Of a DNA stretch of 64,000 bases, positions 52,909 through 60,108 are shown one piece after another. The stretch is from Rhizobium leucaenae USDA 9039. Its GTDB lineage: Bacteria; Pseudomonadota; Alphaproteobacteria; Rhizobiales; Rhizobiaceae. How positions within the stretch are numbered: the first letter of the stretch is position 1; every line of letters begins with the position of its first letter. The translations under genes were made by a program, and so were the position numbers. Location: contig NZ_AUFB01000009.1 of NCBI RefSeq assembly GCF_000426285.1, forward strand, positions 173,787 to 237,786. Reading direction: 5' to 3'. The notes below the pieces were generated by a model that saw nothing but the letters and a program-made list of their open reading frames with translations, did not search any database and had not been told where the DNA came from.

Positions 52909-53402
52909 AGGTCGTCCATTGGATATTCAGCGACCGCAGCGCTCTGCCGGGCCCGCCATTCGTCCAGCCGTTCAGCGATATCCTCATCACCGAGCGCCAG
53001 GACGGCGGCGGCAAGAAGGGCGGCATTGATCGCGCCGGCCTTGCCGATCGCCAACGTGCCGACGGGAATACCTGCCGGCATCTGCACGATGGAAAGAAGG
53101 CTGTCCTGGCCGGACAAGGCACGCGACTGCACCGGCACACCGAAGACCGGCAGCGGCGTCATCGACGCGGCCATGCCCGGAAGGTGGGCGGCGCCGCCTG
53201 CGCCGGCGATAATGACTTTAAAGCCTTCGTCGCGTGCGCCCTTGGCGAAGCTCACCAGCCGGTCCGGCGTGCGATGTGCGGAGATGATGCGCGCGTCATA
53301 GGTGATTTCCAGCGCCTCCAGCGTATCTGCGGCGTTCTTCATGGTTTCCCAGTCGGACTGGCTGCCCATGATGATGGCGACGGGTGGTCTTTCTGTCATC
53401 AT
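52905..53402 (-). CDS. purE: N5-carboxyaminoimidazole ribonucleotide mutase
   Basis: A 165-residue mutase that converts N5-CAIR to CAIR. The class I signature [20 protein letters not shown] is at the N-terminus, followed by [16 protein letters not shown] and [28 protein letters not shown] in separate conserved blocks. It begins 16 bases after the small DUF465 gene and is coupled to purK. A second Met at 53399 is an equal start. Confidence 0.96.
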   Translation of the reverse strand: MMTERPPVAIIMGSQSDWETMKNAADTLEALEITYDARIISAHRTPDRLVSFAKGARDEGFKVIIAGAGGAAHLPGMAASMTPLPVFGVPVQSRALSGQDSLLSIVQMPAGIPVGTLAIGKAGAINAALLAAAVLALGDEDIAERLDEWRARQSAAVAEYPMDDL

Positions 53403-53418
53403 CGTCGCGTCTTGCTCC

Positions 53419-53622
53419 TCAGGCGATAATGTCGGGAATGATCTGGTCTTCCAGCTTGGTGAGCTTGTCCTTGATGACGAGCTTCTTCTTTTTCATGCGC
53501 TGAATGCGAAGCGCGTCGCAGCCCGTCTGGATCATGGCGTCGATCGCGGCGTCATAGTCTTCATGTTCCTGGCGCAACCGCGCCACGATCAGCCTGATTT
53601 CCGCCTGTTCCTGATCGGCCAT
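53419..53622 (-). CDS. Small DUF465/YdcH family protein
   Basis: A 67-residue helical, basic protein beginning [11 protein letters not shown], start ATG 53622 with GGGGAA upstream. Two helices ([23 protein letters not shown] and [23 protein letters not shown]) form the coiled hairpin of the DUF465/YdcH family. It lies 16 bases before purE on the same strand and may be in that operon. The function of the family is not known. Confidence 0.85.
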   Translation of the reverse strand: MADQEQAEIRLIVARLRQEHEDYDAAIDAMIQTGCDALRIQRMKKKKLVIKDKLTKLEDQIIPDIIA

Positions 53623-53851
53623 GCTCATTTCCCCAATGCCCTGCGGAGACTTGTTCGTTCCGCCACGTGAATCCCGCAAGCTCCTATCACCAAATGATGG
53701 TAACGGGAAGTTATCCCTCATCACGAATTTGCCGCTCATAGGCCACGTTTTCGCCTTCGACAAGGGTTCGATATTATGGCACACTGGTAGGGTTGACACC
53801 TAGAGCCTTGGCGATGGATGGCCAGGGATCGTAAGAGGAAGGAAGGGTCAT

Positions 53852-54025
53852 ATGACTGTTCAAGCTCATCTTGAATCGCTCGAAAAGAAACATGTCGCTC
53901 TCGAGGAGGAGCTGCATTCTGCACTGACGTCTCCCTCTATCAATGATACTGAAATAGCCGATATCAAGCGCAGGAAGCTGCGCCTCAAAGACGAAATCCA
54001 ACGTCTGCGATCGTCAGTTCACTGA
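53852..54025 (+). CDS. Small DUF465/YdcH family protein, second copy
   Basis: A 57-residue protein starting MTVQAHLESLEKKHVALEEE and ending RLRSSVH, with AAGGAAGGG upstream of ATG 53852. Two charged helices are joined by a TSPSINDTEIADI turn, and KRRKLRLKDEI is typical of DUF465. It is divergent from the other DUF465 gene, 229 bases away. It is easily missed because of its length. Function unknown. Confidence 0.85.
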   Translation: MTVQAHLESLEKKHVALEEELHSALTSPSINDTEIADIKRRKLRLKDEIQRLRSSVH

Positions 54026-54235
54026 CGCAACGTCTTCCAGAGGACGGAAGCCATCGATCGTGGCAAGGAAGACAGGCGGGCCGGAAGGCCCTGAAACAAT
54101 TCCCTTGTAAGAGACGGTGACTGCTCCCAGTCGATAAGGATGCGCCAACTTCAAAACGTGAGGAGTGGGAGTTGGCGCAACTTTCCTGAGAAAGATTGGG
54201 CCTGATAAAGATCGGAATTGCCGCAGAGCGCGCAA
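54014..54235 (-). CDS. Doubtful small hypothetical protein
   Basis: A 73-codon frame that begins 12 bases after the ArsR stop on the same strand and ends overlapping the DUF465 gene by 12 bases. The product has no recognised motif (contains VTVSYKGIVSGPSGPPVF and ends VASVN). Position suggests it could be coupled to the ArsR gene, but codon pattern and overlap leave it doubtful. Confidence 0.3.
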   Translation of the reverse strand: MRALRQFRSLSGPIFLRKVAPTPTPHVLKLAHPYRLGAVTVSYKGIVSGPSGPPVFLATIDGFRPLEDVASVN

Positions 54236-54247
54236 AGGAGCCTGATC

Positions 54248-54508
54248 TCAGCCCCAGAACTGATCCAGCCACAAATTGAGCTTGTCGAAACCGCGGCTGT
54301 TGACCGCGTAGATGCGTTTCGTCCCTTCGGTGGTGACAGAAACGAGATTGCTGTCAAGCAGCGCCTTGAGATGCTGCGACACGGCCGGCCTGCTGATCGG
54401 CAGGCCCTGCGCCAGTTCGTTGACCGTTTTGGGTGCGCGGCGCAATTCCTCCAGCAGGTAACGCCGGTTCGGATCCGCGATGGCTGCGAAGGGGTCCATG
54501 GTCGACAT
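54248..54508 (-). CDS. ArsR-type winged-helix regulator
   Basis: An 86-residue DNA-binding protein. The fold shows MDPFAAIADPNRRYLLEEL, TVNELAQGLPISRPAVSQHLKALLDSNLV as the recognition region, and TTEGTKRIYAVNSRGFDKLNLWLDQFW as the wing and dimer helix. There is no ELCVCDL-type cysteine metal site, so it probably senses something other than arsenite. Such regulators often pair with an SRPBCC/AHSA1 gene, which is missing here. ATG at 54499 is an alternative start. Confidence 0.9.
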   Translation of the reverse strand: MSTMDPFAAIADPNRRYLLEELRRAPKTVNELAQGLPISRPAVSQHLKALLDSNLVSVTTEGTKRIYAVNSRGFDKLNLWLDQFWG

Positions 54509-54585
54509 GGGCCGAAAGCTACGTCAAACGCCCAAGAGCGGCAAGTCAATTGTGCGCCGCAATGATGCGTTGTTTCGGTCGTGGC

Positions 54586-55110
54586 CTACTTTTGTTGTGG
54601 CGGAGGTAAAATATCGGAAATGTCTGGCATGTTCTCGTCGGATTTCCTCTTCCAGTAGGTGGCTTGCTGTGGGTCCTTGGGGACTCCTTGTCCCTGTTCG
54701 TAGAGCATACTCAGCCAAAATGCGGAGAATGGTTCGCCTTGTTCCGCAGCGTTGCGAAACAATTCGGCCGCCTTGGTGTAATCCTGAGGTACGCCGCGGC
54801 CTGCGAGATACATCTCCCCAAGCGCAAATTGCCCCTTGGCATTGCCCTGTTCCGCCAGCTTTTGGAACCAGAAGGCCGCCTGATTGTCGTCCTGCTTAAC
54901 GCCTCGTCCGAAAGCGTAGAGAGTGCCGACCACACCCTGAGCGCTCACGACCCCCTTTAGTGCTCTTTCATGATAGAGTTTGAAGGCGGTGGCATAATCC
55001 GACTTCTGATAGGCCATGAAGGCTTCATCTGGATCGGCGAGGACGACCGTACGAACCGTGCAGAACGCAATGCTCAACGTCAGTGCGAATATTATGCGCG
55101 CTAGTTTCAT
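54586..55110 (-). CDS. Exported Sel1-repeat protein
   Basis: A 174-residue protein with a signal peptide (about 1-25) and three to four Sel1-like repeats (ALKGVVSAQGVVGTLYAFGRGVKQD, KLAEQGNAKGQFALGEMYLAGRGVPQD, NAAEQGEPFSAFWLSMLYEQGQGVPKD as separate segments). The C-terminus is Pro/Gln-rich. Sel1 proteins act as adaptors, like ExoR in Rhizobium. It is a single gene on the minus strand with about 200 bases upstream. Partner unknown. Confidence 0.87.
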   Translation of the reverse strand: MKLARIIFALTLSIAFCTVRTVVLADPDEAFMAYQKSDYATAFKLYHERALKGVVSAQGVVGTLYAFGRGVKQDDNQAAFWFQKLAEQGNAKGQFALGEMYLAGRGVPQDYTKAAELFRNAAEQGEPFSAFWLSMLYEQGQGVPKDPQQATYWKRKSDENMPDISDILPPPQQK

Positions 55111-55313
55111 GTGATTTATCTGCCCCGGCCAGTCGTCGATCAGTCCTCTAGCTTTACTTTGGTACTGCGGTAAATATCAACTTTACGGTTGTATTCACAT
55201 CGGTCTTTGGTTGTGGGGCAGGCAATGAGCAAATCAGCGCCTGTTGCCCCCTTGTCAGCAAGTTCTAACGGATTTACTCACAAGCATCGAATGGGTGCGC
55301 CATCCCCTGATAA

Positions 55314-55991
55314 ATGAACGCAAATATGGAAACCCGCATGACCGTGCCCGAAGATCGTTGCCGCCTCGTTCTCATCGTTCCCGATATTGCCGATATCGAA
55401 GAGCAGGCGAAGGCGGTGGCCGATGCGCTGAGGGGCGGGGATGTGGCGTCGGTCATCATCCCGCAATATGGTCTCGACGACAGCACCTTCCAGAAACATG
55501 CGGAAAAGCTGGTGCCGGTGGTGCAGGCGGCTGGCGCAGCGGCGTTGATTGCCGGAGATAGCCGTGTCGCCGGCCGCGCCAAGGCCGACGGGTTGCACAT
55601 TACCGGCAGTCTTGCCGAATTCACTGAAGCGGTGGAGAAATTCGTACCGAAGCTGATCGTCGGCGGCGGCAATGCCACAGACAGGCACAATGCGCTGGAG
55701 ATCGGCGAGCTGCGTCCCGACTACATCTTCTTCGGCAAGCTCGATGGCGACATCAAGCCGGAGGCGCACCCGAAAAACCTGGCGCTCGGCGAATGGTGGG
55801 CATCGATGATCGAGATTCCCTGTATCATCATGGGTGGCACCGATCCGAAATCGGCGCTGGAAGTCGCTTTGACGGGCGCCGAATTCGTGGCGCTGCGCGG
55901 CGCCGTTTTTGCAGACCCCTCGGCGGCCCCATCCATCGTTGCGGAAGTGAATGCGCTTCTCGACGAAAAAGCGCCACGGTTTGAAGATTGA
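55314..55991 (+). CDS. Thiamine-phosphate synthase-like (ThiE family) protein
   Basis: A 225-residue TIM-barrel protein annotated in rhizobia as thiamine-phosphate synthase. The start is uncertain (ATG 55314, 55326 or 55338). The middle matches ThiE in outline (GAAALIAGDSRVAGRAKADGLHI; later PCIIMGGTDPKSALEVALTGAEFVALRGAVF). However, the phosphate-binding GPxFxTxTK segment reads FFGKLDGDIKPEAHPKN, and the GHS-type loop reads VGGGNATDRHNALEIGE. It may therefore be a divergent paralog with another role. It is followed by a Sel1 gene nine bases downstream. Confidence 0.75.
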   Translation: MNANMETRMTVPEDRCRLVLIVPDIADIEEQAKAVADALRGGDVASVIIPQYGLDDSTFQKHAEKLVPVVQAAGAAALIAGDSRVAGRAKADGLHITGSLAEFTEAVEKFVPKLIVGGGNATDRHNALEIGELRPDYIFFGKLDGDIKPEAHPKNLALGEWWASMIEIPCIIMGGTDPKSALEVALTGAEFVALRGAVFADPSAAPSIVAEVNALLDEKAPRFED

Positions 55992-56000
55992 TAGCAATCC

Positions 56001-57245
56001 ATGTCGCTCACGCCTCGATTCAGTCACCGGTTTTTTCTTGCTGCGCTCGCCGTTGGGCTGACGGCATTGCCGCCGCTTGCGGTGGCGCAATCGAAAAATA
56101 GCGAGACGTCGCTTCCCGGCATGACAACGCAGCCGGACAAGGGCGCGCGGCCGACCGACAGCGGACAATCCGACGATACCGCGCCGGCCGATGAGGCTGC
56201 TGCGCCCGACGATAGCGCGCCGCCGCCGCCCGGCGACAGCGTGGTGACGCGGCCGTTGGATGCTGCGGCCGGCACTTTCAAGACCGAGAAGACCGCGCCC
56301 GGCGCTGAGCCGAAGACGGAGGATGCCATCAAGCCCTCCCAAGGCGTCGGCGTCTTTGACCGCATGGGCGCGAAGCTCCCCGACCTGCCACCGGAAAAGG
56401 CGTTCACTGGCAAGGTCGACGAAGCATACGGCGCTTTCCAGCGCGGCTATTATCTGACCGCGTTTCAGAAAGCCTTGCCGCGGGCACAGCTCGGAGACCC
56501 CGCGGCGCAGACCTTGCTTGCCGAATTGATGTCGCAGGGCCTGGGCGTCAAGCGCGACACCAAGGATGCTGCCTTCTGGTACGGTAAGGCAGCCGAAGGC
56601 GGCGATGCAACTTCGATGTTCAAATACGCGTTGCTCCTGATGGAGGGGCGTGACCTGCCACGCGACGAGAAGAAGGCGGACGAGTGGATGAAGAAGGCGG
56701 CCGATGCCGGCCAGCCATCCGCCGAATTCAACTGGGGGCAGAGCCTGACGGCAGACAATCCCGGGATCAAGGGTCTGCAGATGGCTCTCCCGTATTATGA
56801 AAAGGCGGCGCAGCAGGGCATTGCCGATGCGCAATATGCCGTCTCCCAGCTCTATCTCAATCTGCCCGACCTGCCTGCGGAGAAGAAGGCACAGGCGCGT
56901 GAATGGCTGTCGCGCGCTGCCAATGCAGGCTTCGACACCGCCCAGCTCGACATGGGCGTTTGGCTGATCAACGGTATTGGCGGCAAGCAGGATCTGGAAA
57001 ACGGTTTCAACTGGATGCGGGTTGCCGCCTATCGCGGCAATGTCGTTGCGCAAAACAAACTGGCGCATCTCTATATCAACGCGCTCGGCACGAAGCAGGA
57101 TCCGGTGGCCGCGGCGACCTGGTATGTCATCTCGCGCCGCGCCGGCCTCAAAGATCCGGAACTTGAGGATTTTTACCAGGGCATCGAGGATTATCAGCAA
57201 AAGGCCGCGATCGACGCCGCGAACAAATTTCGCAGGGCGCAGTAA
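56001..57245 (+). CDS. Exported Sel1-repeat protein with disordered N-terminus
   Basis: A 414-residue protein: signal peptide (about 1-30, ending AVAQSK), an Ala/Asp/Pro-rich stretch (about 31-120), then six or more Sel1/TPR-like repeats (LPRAQLGDPAAQTLLAELMSQGLGVK, KAAEGGDATSMFKYALLLMEGRDLP and further copies to about 395). It is nine bases after the ThiE-like gene, so likely in one transcript. It is probably a periplasmic adaptor, as with ExoR, but it is longer than ExoR. No target is evident. Confidence 0.87.
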   Translation: MSLTPRFSHRFFLAALAVGLTALPPLAVAQSKNSETSLPGMTTQPDKGARPTDSGQSDDTAPADEAAAPDDSAPPPPGDSVVTRPLDAAAGTFKTEKTAPGAEPKTEDAIKPSQGVGVFDRMGAKLPDLPPEKAFTGKVDEAYGAFQRGYYLTAFQKALPRAQLGDPAAQTLLAELMSQGLGVKRDTKDAAFWYGKAAEGGDATSMFKYALLLMEGRDLPRDEKKADEWMKKAADAGQPSAEFNWGQSLTADNPGIKGLQMALPYYEKAAQQGIADAQYAVSQLYLNLPDLPAEKKAQAREWLSRAANAGFDTAQLDMGVWLINGIGGKQDLENGFNWMRVAAYRGNVVAQNKLAHLYINALGTKQDPVAAATWYVISRRAGLKDPELEDFYQGIEDYQQKAAIDAANKFRRAQ

Positions 57246-57262
57246 CGCTGTCTTTTGAATCT

Positions 57263-57312
57263 AGAGCATCTTATCCGCTTACAGGTGATTTCACCTGAAA
57301 GCCGGATGCTCT
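57263..57312. repeat. REP-like palindrome between convergent genes
   Basis: Outer arms AGAGCATC (57263-57270) and GATGCTCT (57305-57312) pair exactly. An inner hairpin CAGGTGA (57282-57288) pairs with TCACCTG (57291-57297). TCTAGAGCAT-type ends are frequent between rhizobial genes. It may also work as a terminator for the two convergent genes. Confidence 0.65.
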
Positions 57313-57329
57313 AAGCGAATTCCATTCCG

Positions 57330-59075
57330 TTAGAACAGAGCGTCCGCGAAAAGATATTCGTCCGCCTTGGCCGGTGCAGCAGCCGGTGCCGCGCTGGCAT
57401 CCATGGCGATGATATCGCGATGGACATTGCGCTCCTGCGCCATTGTGTAGGTCTTGAAGATGCGGGCGCTGAGCGGCGCGATGGTCTCCTCCAAATCGCT
57501 GACGTCGGCCATATAGCTGCCGGCCATAACTTCGAGCGTGTCGGCACAATTTGCCAGGATCTCGCCGAGGTCGCGTTGGAAGTCGAGCTTGCCGATCGAC
57601 AGCATGATCTTGTTCGCCACTTCACGGCCATGCGCCGAGAGCGTTTCCAGCTCGCCATCCATGATATTGGCGGCGGTGCGGATGGCGTCGACGGCCGAGA
57701 TTAGCCGCTCGTCGAGGCGGTAGTCCGAGGCCTCCTGGCCGAAGGCAACGTGGCCGGCCGCCGTTTCGAGGGATGCGAGACCGGAGACGATCGCATCGGC
57801 GGATTCATCGAGTTTTGCCGCAAAGATGCGCAGTTCGGCGGTGACGACGTTGATCGAACGGCCTTCCTCGCCCATACGGCTGCAGCGCAGATTGGTATTG
57901 AGCGCCATGTAGTGGATGTCGGTCTTGACGGCGCGGATGGTCTCGATGCGATGCAACAGGTTCGAGGCCGTGCCGAGCGTCGACTGGCTGATACCATCGG
58001 CCTGAACGCGGGCGGTTTCGACCTGTTTGACGATGGTGTGGGCAGCCGAGACGCTCTGTTCCAGCGCACGCAGCACATTGCCGTCGCTGTTTCCATGCTC
58101 GGGCTTCATGGCGTCGCGCAGCTTCAGGATTTCCTGCGTGTCATGGCTGAAGCTGGCGATGATCTTGACGACACTGCCAGACTCCCGCTGGAAATCCGAG
58201 ACCATGTCGCGCATCTGCGCCGCCGTCAGGTGGTGGATAACATTTTCGAGCCGCTGGCTGGCATCGGCATCGAGCCTACTGCCTTCCTCGCCTTCAAGAA
58301 ATTCTTCGAGAAAGGCGAAGGCGCTTTGCACATGCTCGATGCGCTGGCGGGTGATGTCGCCGATCTGCAAAGCCGAAAGGGTGGTTGCGACCTTGTTTTG
58401 CACACCGCGGGCAATGGCGCCGACCTCGGCGGCGATTACTGCGAGTTCCCGGCGGTGGGCAGCGATGGTGCGGGCATCCTTTTCGAGTGCTGCGACCACT
58501 TGCGGAACATTGCGGTCATAGGCCTTCGCGGTTGTGGCGCCAAAGGTCATGGCGACCTTGAGGTCGCGTTCGAGGGCGCCGAGCTGCTGGGCGAAGGTGT
58601 TGACTTCATTGGTGCCGGAGTGAATGCGCTCCAGGATCTCCTCGGCAAAACCGGCAAATTCGGCAATGCCCGCACCGGTAATCTTCACCGTGACCGCGAA
58701 AGTGCGCAGGTAACGCATGGTCTCCTGCATATCGGTGACATGCGCGTGCAGCTTAGTGCCGGCCTCGGCCAAAACAGCGAAATTCTCCTGGCGCCGTGCT
58801 TCGAGACCGGGCAGGTCCGACAAGCCGCTCACCGTCAGCAACAGATCGGCGGTGGTGTCGCTGGTGCCGTCATTGTCGAGCGCCTTGGTCAGCCGGTCGA
58901 GGGATGACAGGAGTTGGTTCAGGACTTCCATGACAGATAGAAGAACAGCGCCGCCGTCGAGAAAGCGTTTCTCAACCTCCGTGCGCGCCGCTTCCAGGGT
59001 GCGGCTGACATCCATGGCCCGCGGGAGTCCCCGTGGGCAATCGATGCGGCGTGCCAGAGCTGTTCCATTTTGCAT
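57330..59075 (-). CDS. Soluble chemoreceptor-like protein with altered signalling tip
   Basis: A 581-residue all-helical protein (start MQNGTALARR; frame open to 59114). No membrane segment is seen. Coiled-coil regions cover about 30-300 and 330-560. Residues about 385-415 resemble the MCP hairpin tip (ALNTNLRCSRMGEEGRSINVV), but several near-invariant positions of the usual ALNAAIEAARAGE block are changed. A separate GDITRQRIEHV (D240, Q244) recalls the DxTxQ phosphatase motif of CheZ. The gene is divergent from the STAS-cheY-cheA-cheW-mcp cluster. It could be a cytoplasmic receptor, a CheY-P phosphatase or a scaffold; the sequence alone does not decide. Confidence 0.8.
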   Translation of the reverse strand: MQNGTALARRIDCPRGLPRAMDVSRTLEAARTEVEKRFLDGGAVLLSVMEVLNQLLSSLDRLTKALDNDGTSDTTADLLLTVSGLSDLPGLEARRQENFAVLAEAGTKLHAHVTDMQETMRYLRTFAVTVKITGAGIAEFAGFAEEILERIHSGTNEVNTFAQQLGALERDLKVAMTFGATTAKAYDRNVPQVVAALEKDARTIAAHRRELAVIAAEVGAIARGVQNKVATTLSALQIGDITRQRIEHVQSAFAFLEEFLEGEEGSRLDADASQRLENVIHHLTAAQMRDMVSDFQRESGSVVKIIASFSHDTQEILKLRDAMKPEHGNSDGNVLRALEQSVSAAHTIVKQVETARVQADGISQSTLGTASNLLHRIETIRAVKTDIHYMALNTNLRCSRMGEEGRSINVVTAELRIFAAKLDESADAIVSGLASLETAAGHVAFGQEASDYRLDERLISAVDAIRTAANIMDGELETLSAHGREVANKIMLSIGKLDFQRDLGEILANCADTLEVMAGSYMADVSDLEETIAPLSARIFKTYTMAQERNVHRDIIAMDASAAPAAAPAKADEYLFADALF

Positions 59076-59419
59076 GTGTGTCCCTTTACTTGGAGAAAGG
59101 CCCGTTCGACTCAACTCTTAAATGTGGGATGGAAAATTCCGGTAAATTCTCAGGACTCGTGGACGTTGCATGCCGGGCTTTCCCCAGCAGAGTTAAGATT
59201 CACTCACCGGAAAGCCGCGGTTTTGATCTTTTCGATTTAACCGGCTGAATCTCAAACATATTTTTCATCGTAAAACTTCTGCGGTCATTTATGTCAGGTG
59301 AGAATTCACAGCTGAGAAAACGGAGAATTATACAACCTGTGTTTACTGCCTGTTAAGGCTGACATGAGATTCAGTAGTTATTGCTCAAGTATTCATGTGG
59401 TAGCGGAGCCGGATTTGAA
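59076..59419. promoter_or_regulatory. Divergent promoter region of the chemotaxis genes
   Basis: About 340 bases between the MCP-like gene and the STAS gene. The half nearest the STAS gene (about 59240-59400) is markedly A/T-rich and has GAGAATTCAC and GAGAATTATA as a near direct repeat. No gene is supported here. Confidence 0.45.
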
Positions 59420-59743
59420 ATGGATGATCAATATTCCGAATCTATTTCCCTGCCTGATATCCTGAACATCAGGAACATTTCCGAAATCTATCAAAGTATG
59501 ACTTTAAAGTTTCGCGACAGCAAAATGCTTATCCTCGAAGTCGCCGACGATGCGGAAGCTGATTTGAGCTTCGTGCAATTGGTCGAGTCGGCTCGGGCCG
59601 AGGCGAAGGCTTCCGGCAAAACACTTCGTCTTTCTTCTCCGGCCAGCGGTTCTGTTTTGAAAGTCTTGCAAAGGGGCGGGTTCGTCGAGGCCTTTACGGC
59701 GGAGGACGCGCAATTCTGGCTCCATCAAGAGGTACATTCATGA
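59420..59743 (+). CDS. STAS-domain protein (STAS_2 type)
   Basis: A 107-residue single STAS domain; ATG 59420 (MDDQYSESISLPDIL) with GGA-rich upstream sequence is preferred over a frame start at 59381. Landmarks are SLPDILNIRNISEIY, the central strand KMLILEVADDAEADLSFVQL carrying the usual serine position, and GKTLRLSSPASGSVLKVLQRGGF. It occupies the place of cheX/orf2 in rhizobial chemotaxis operons and overlaps cheY by four bases. Similar proteins stabilise or regulate CheA in relatives; here this is inference. Confidence 0.85.
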   Translation: MDDQYSESISLPDILNIRNISEIYQSMTLKFRDSKMLILEVADDAEADLSFVQLVESARAEAKASGKTLRLSSPASGSVLKVLQRGGFVEAFTAEDAQFWLHQEVHS

Positions 59744-60108
59744 GTGCGAAGATTTTGACTGTCGACGATTCCGCCAGCATCCGTCTGACAACCAAGGTGA
59801 CGCTGACCAATGCCGGTTACGAGGTCATCGAGGCGGCGAACGGTGCCGAGGGCCTCGACAAGGCCAAGGCCGGGCAATTCGATCTCATCGTGACGGACCT
59901 CAACATGCCTGTCATGGACGGATTGACCATGATCGAGGAACTGCGCAAGCTACCGGCTCACATGGGCGTTCCAATCATCTTCCTGACGACGGAATCCGAT
60001 GCCGATCTCAAGGCGCGCGCCAAGGCTGCCGGCGCCACCGGGTGGCTGACCAAGCCTTTCGATCCGGAAAATCTCGTCAAGATCGCCAGGAAGGTGCTGG
60101 GCAGATGA
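59740..60108 (+). CDS. cheY: Chemotaxis response regulator CheY
   Basis: A 122-residue receiver domain. The acidic pair is in TVDDSAS (D9, D10), the phospho-acceptor is Asp53 in VTDLNMPVMDG, Thr83 lies in FLTTESD, and Lys105 in WLTKPFD. There is no output domain. CheY-P binds the flagellar motor or, in some rhizobial systems, acts as a phosphate sink. ATGA overlaps link it to the STAS gene before and cheA after it. Confidence 0.95.
   Translation: MSAKILTVDDSASIRLTTKVTLTNAGYEVIEAANGAEGLDKAKAGQFDLIVTDLNMPVMDGLTMIEELRKLPAHMGVPIIFLTTESDADLKARAKAAGATGWLTKPFDPENLVKIARKVLGR

Noticed and set aside
55278..57200. Minus-strand open frame of 640 codons opposite the ThiE-like and Sel1 genes
   Set aside because: Antisense shadow; the plus-strand products carry clear signal peptide and repeat features, this one does not.
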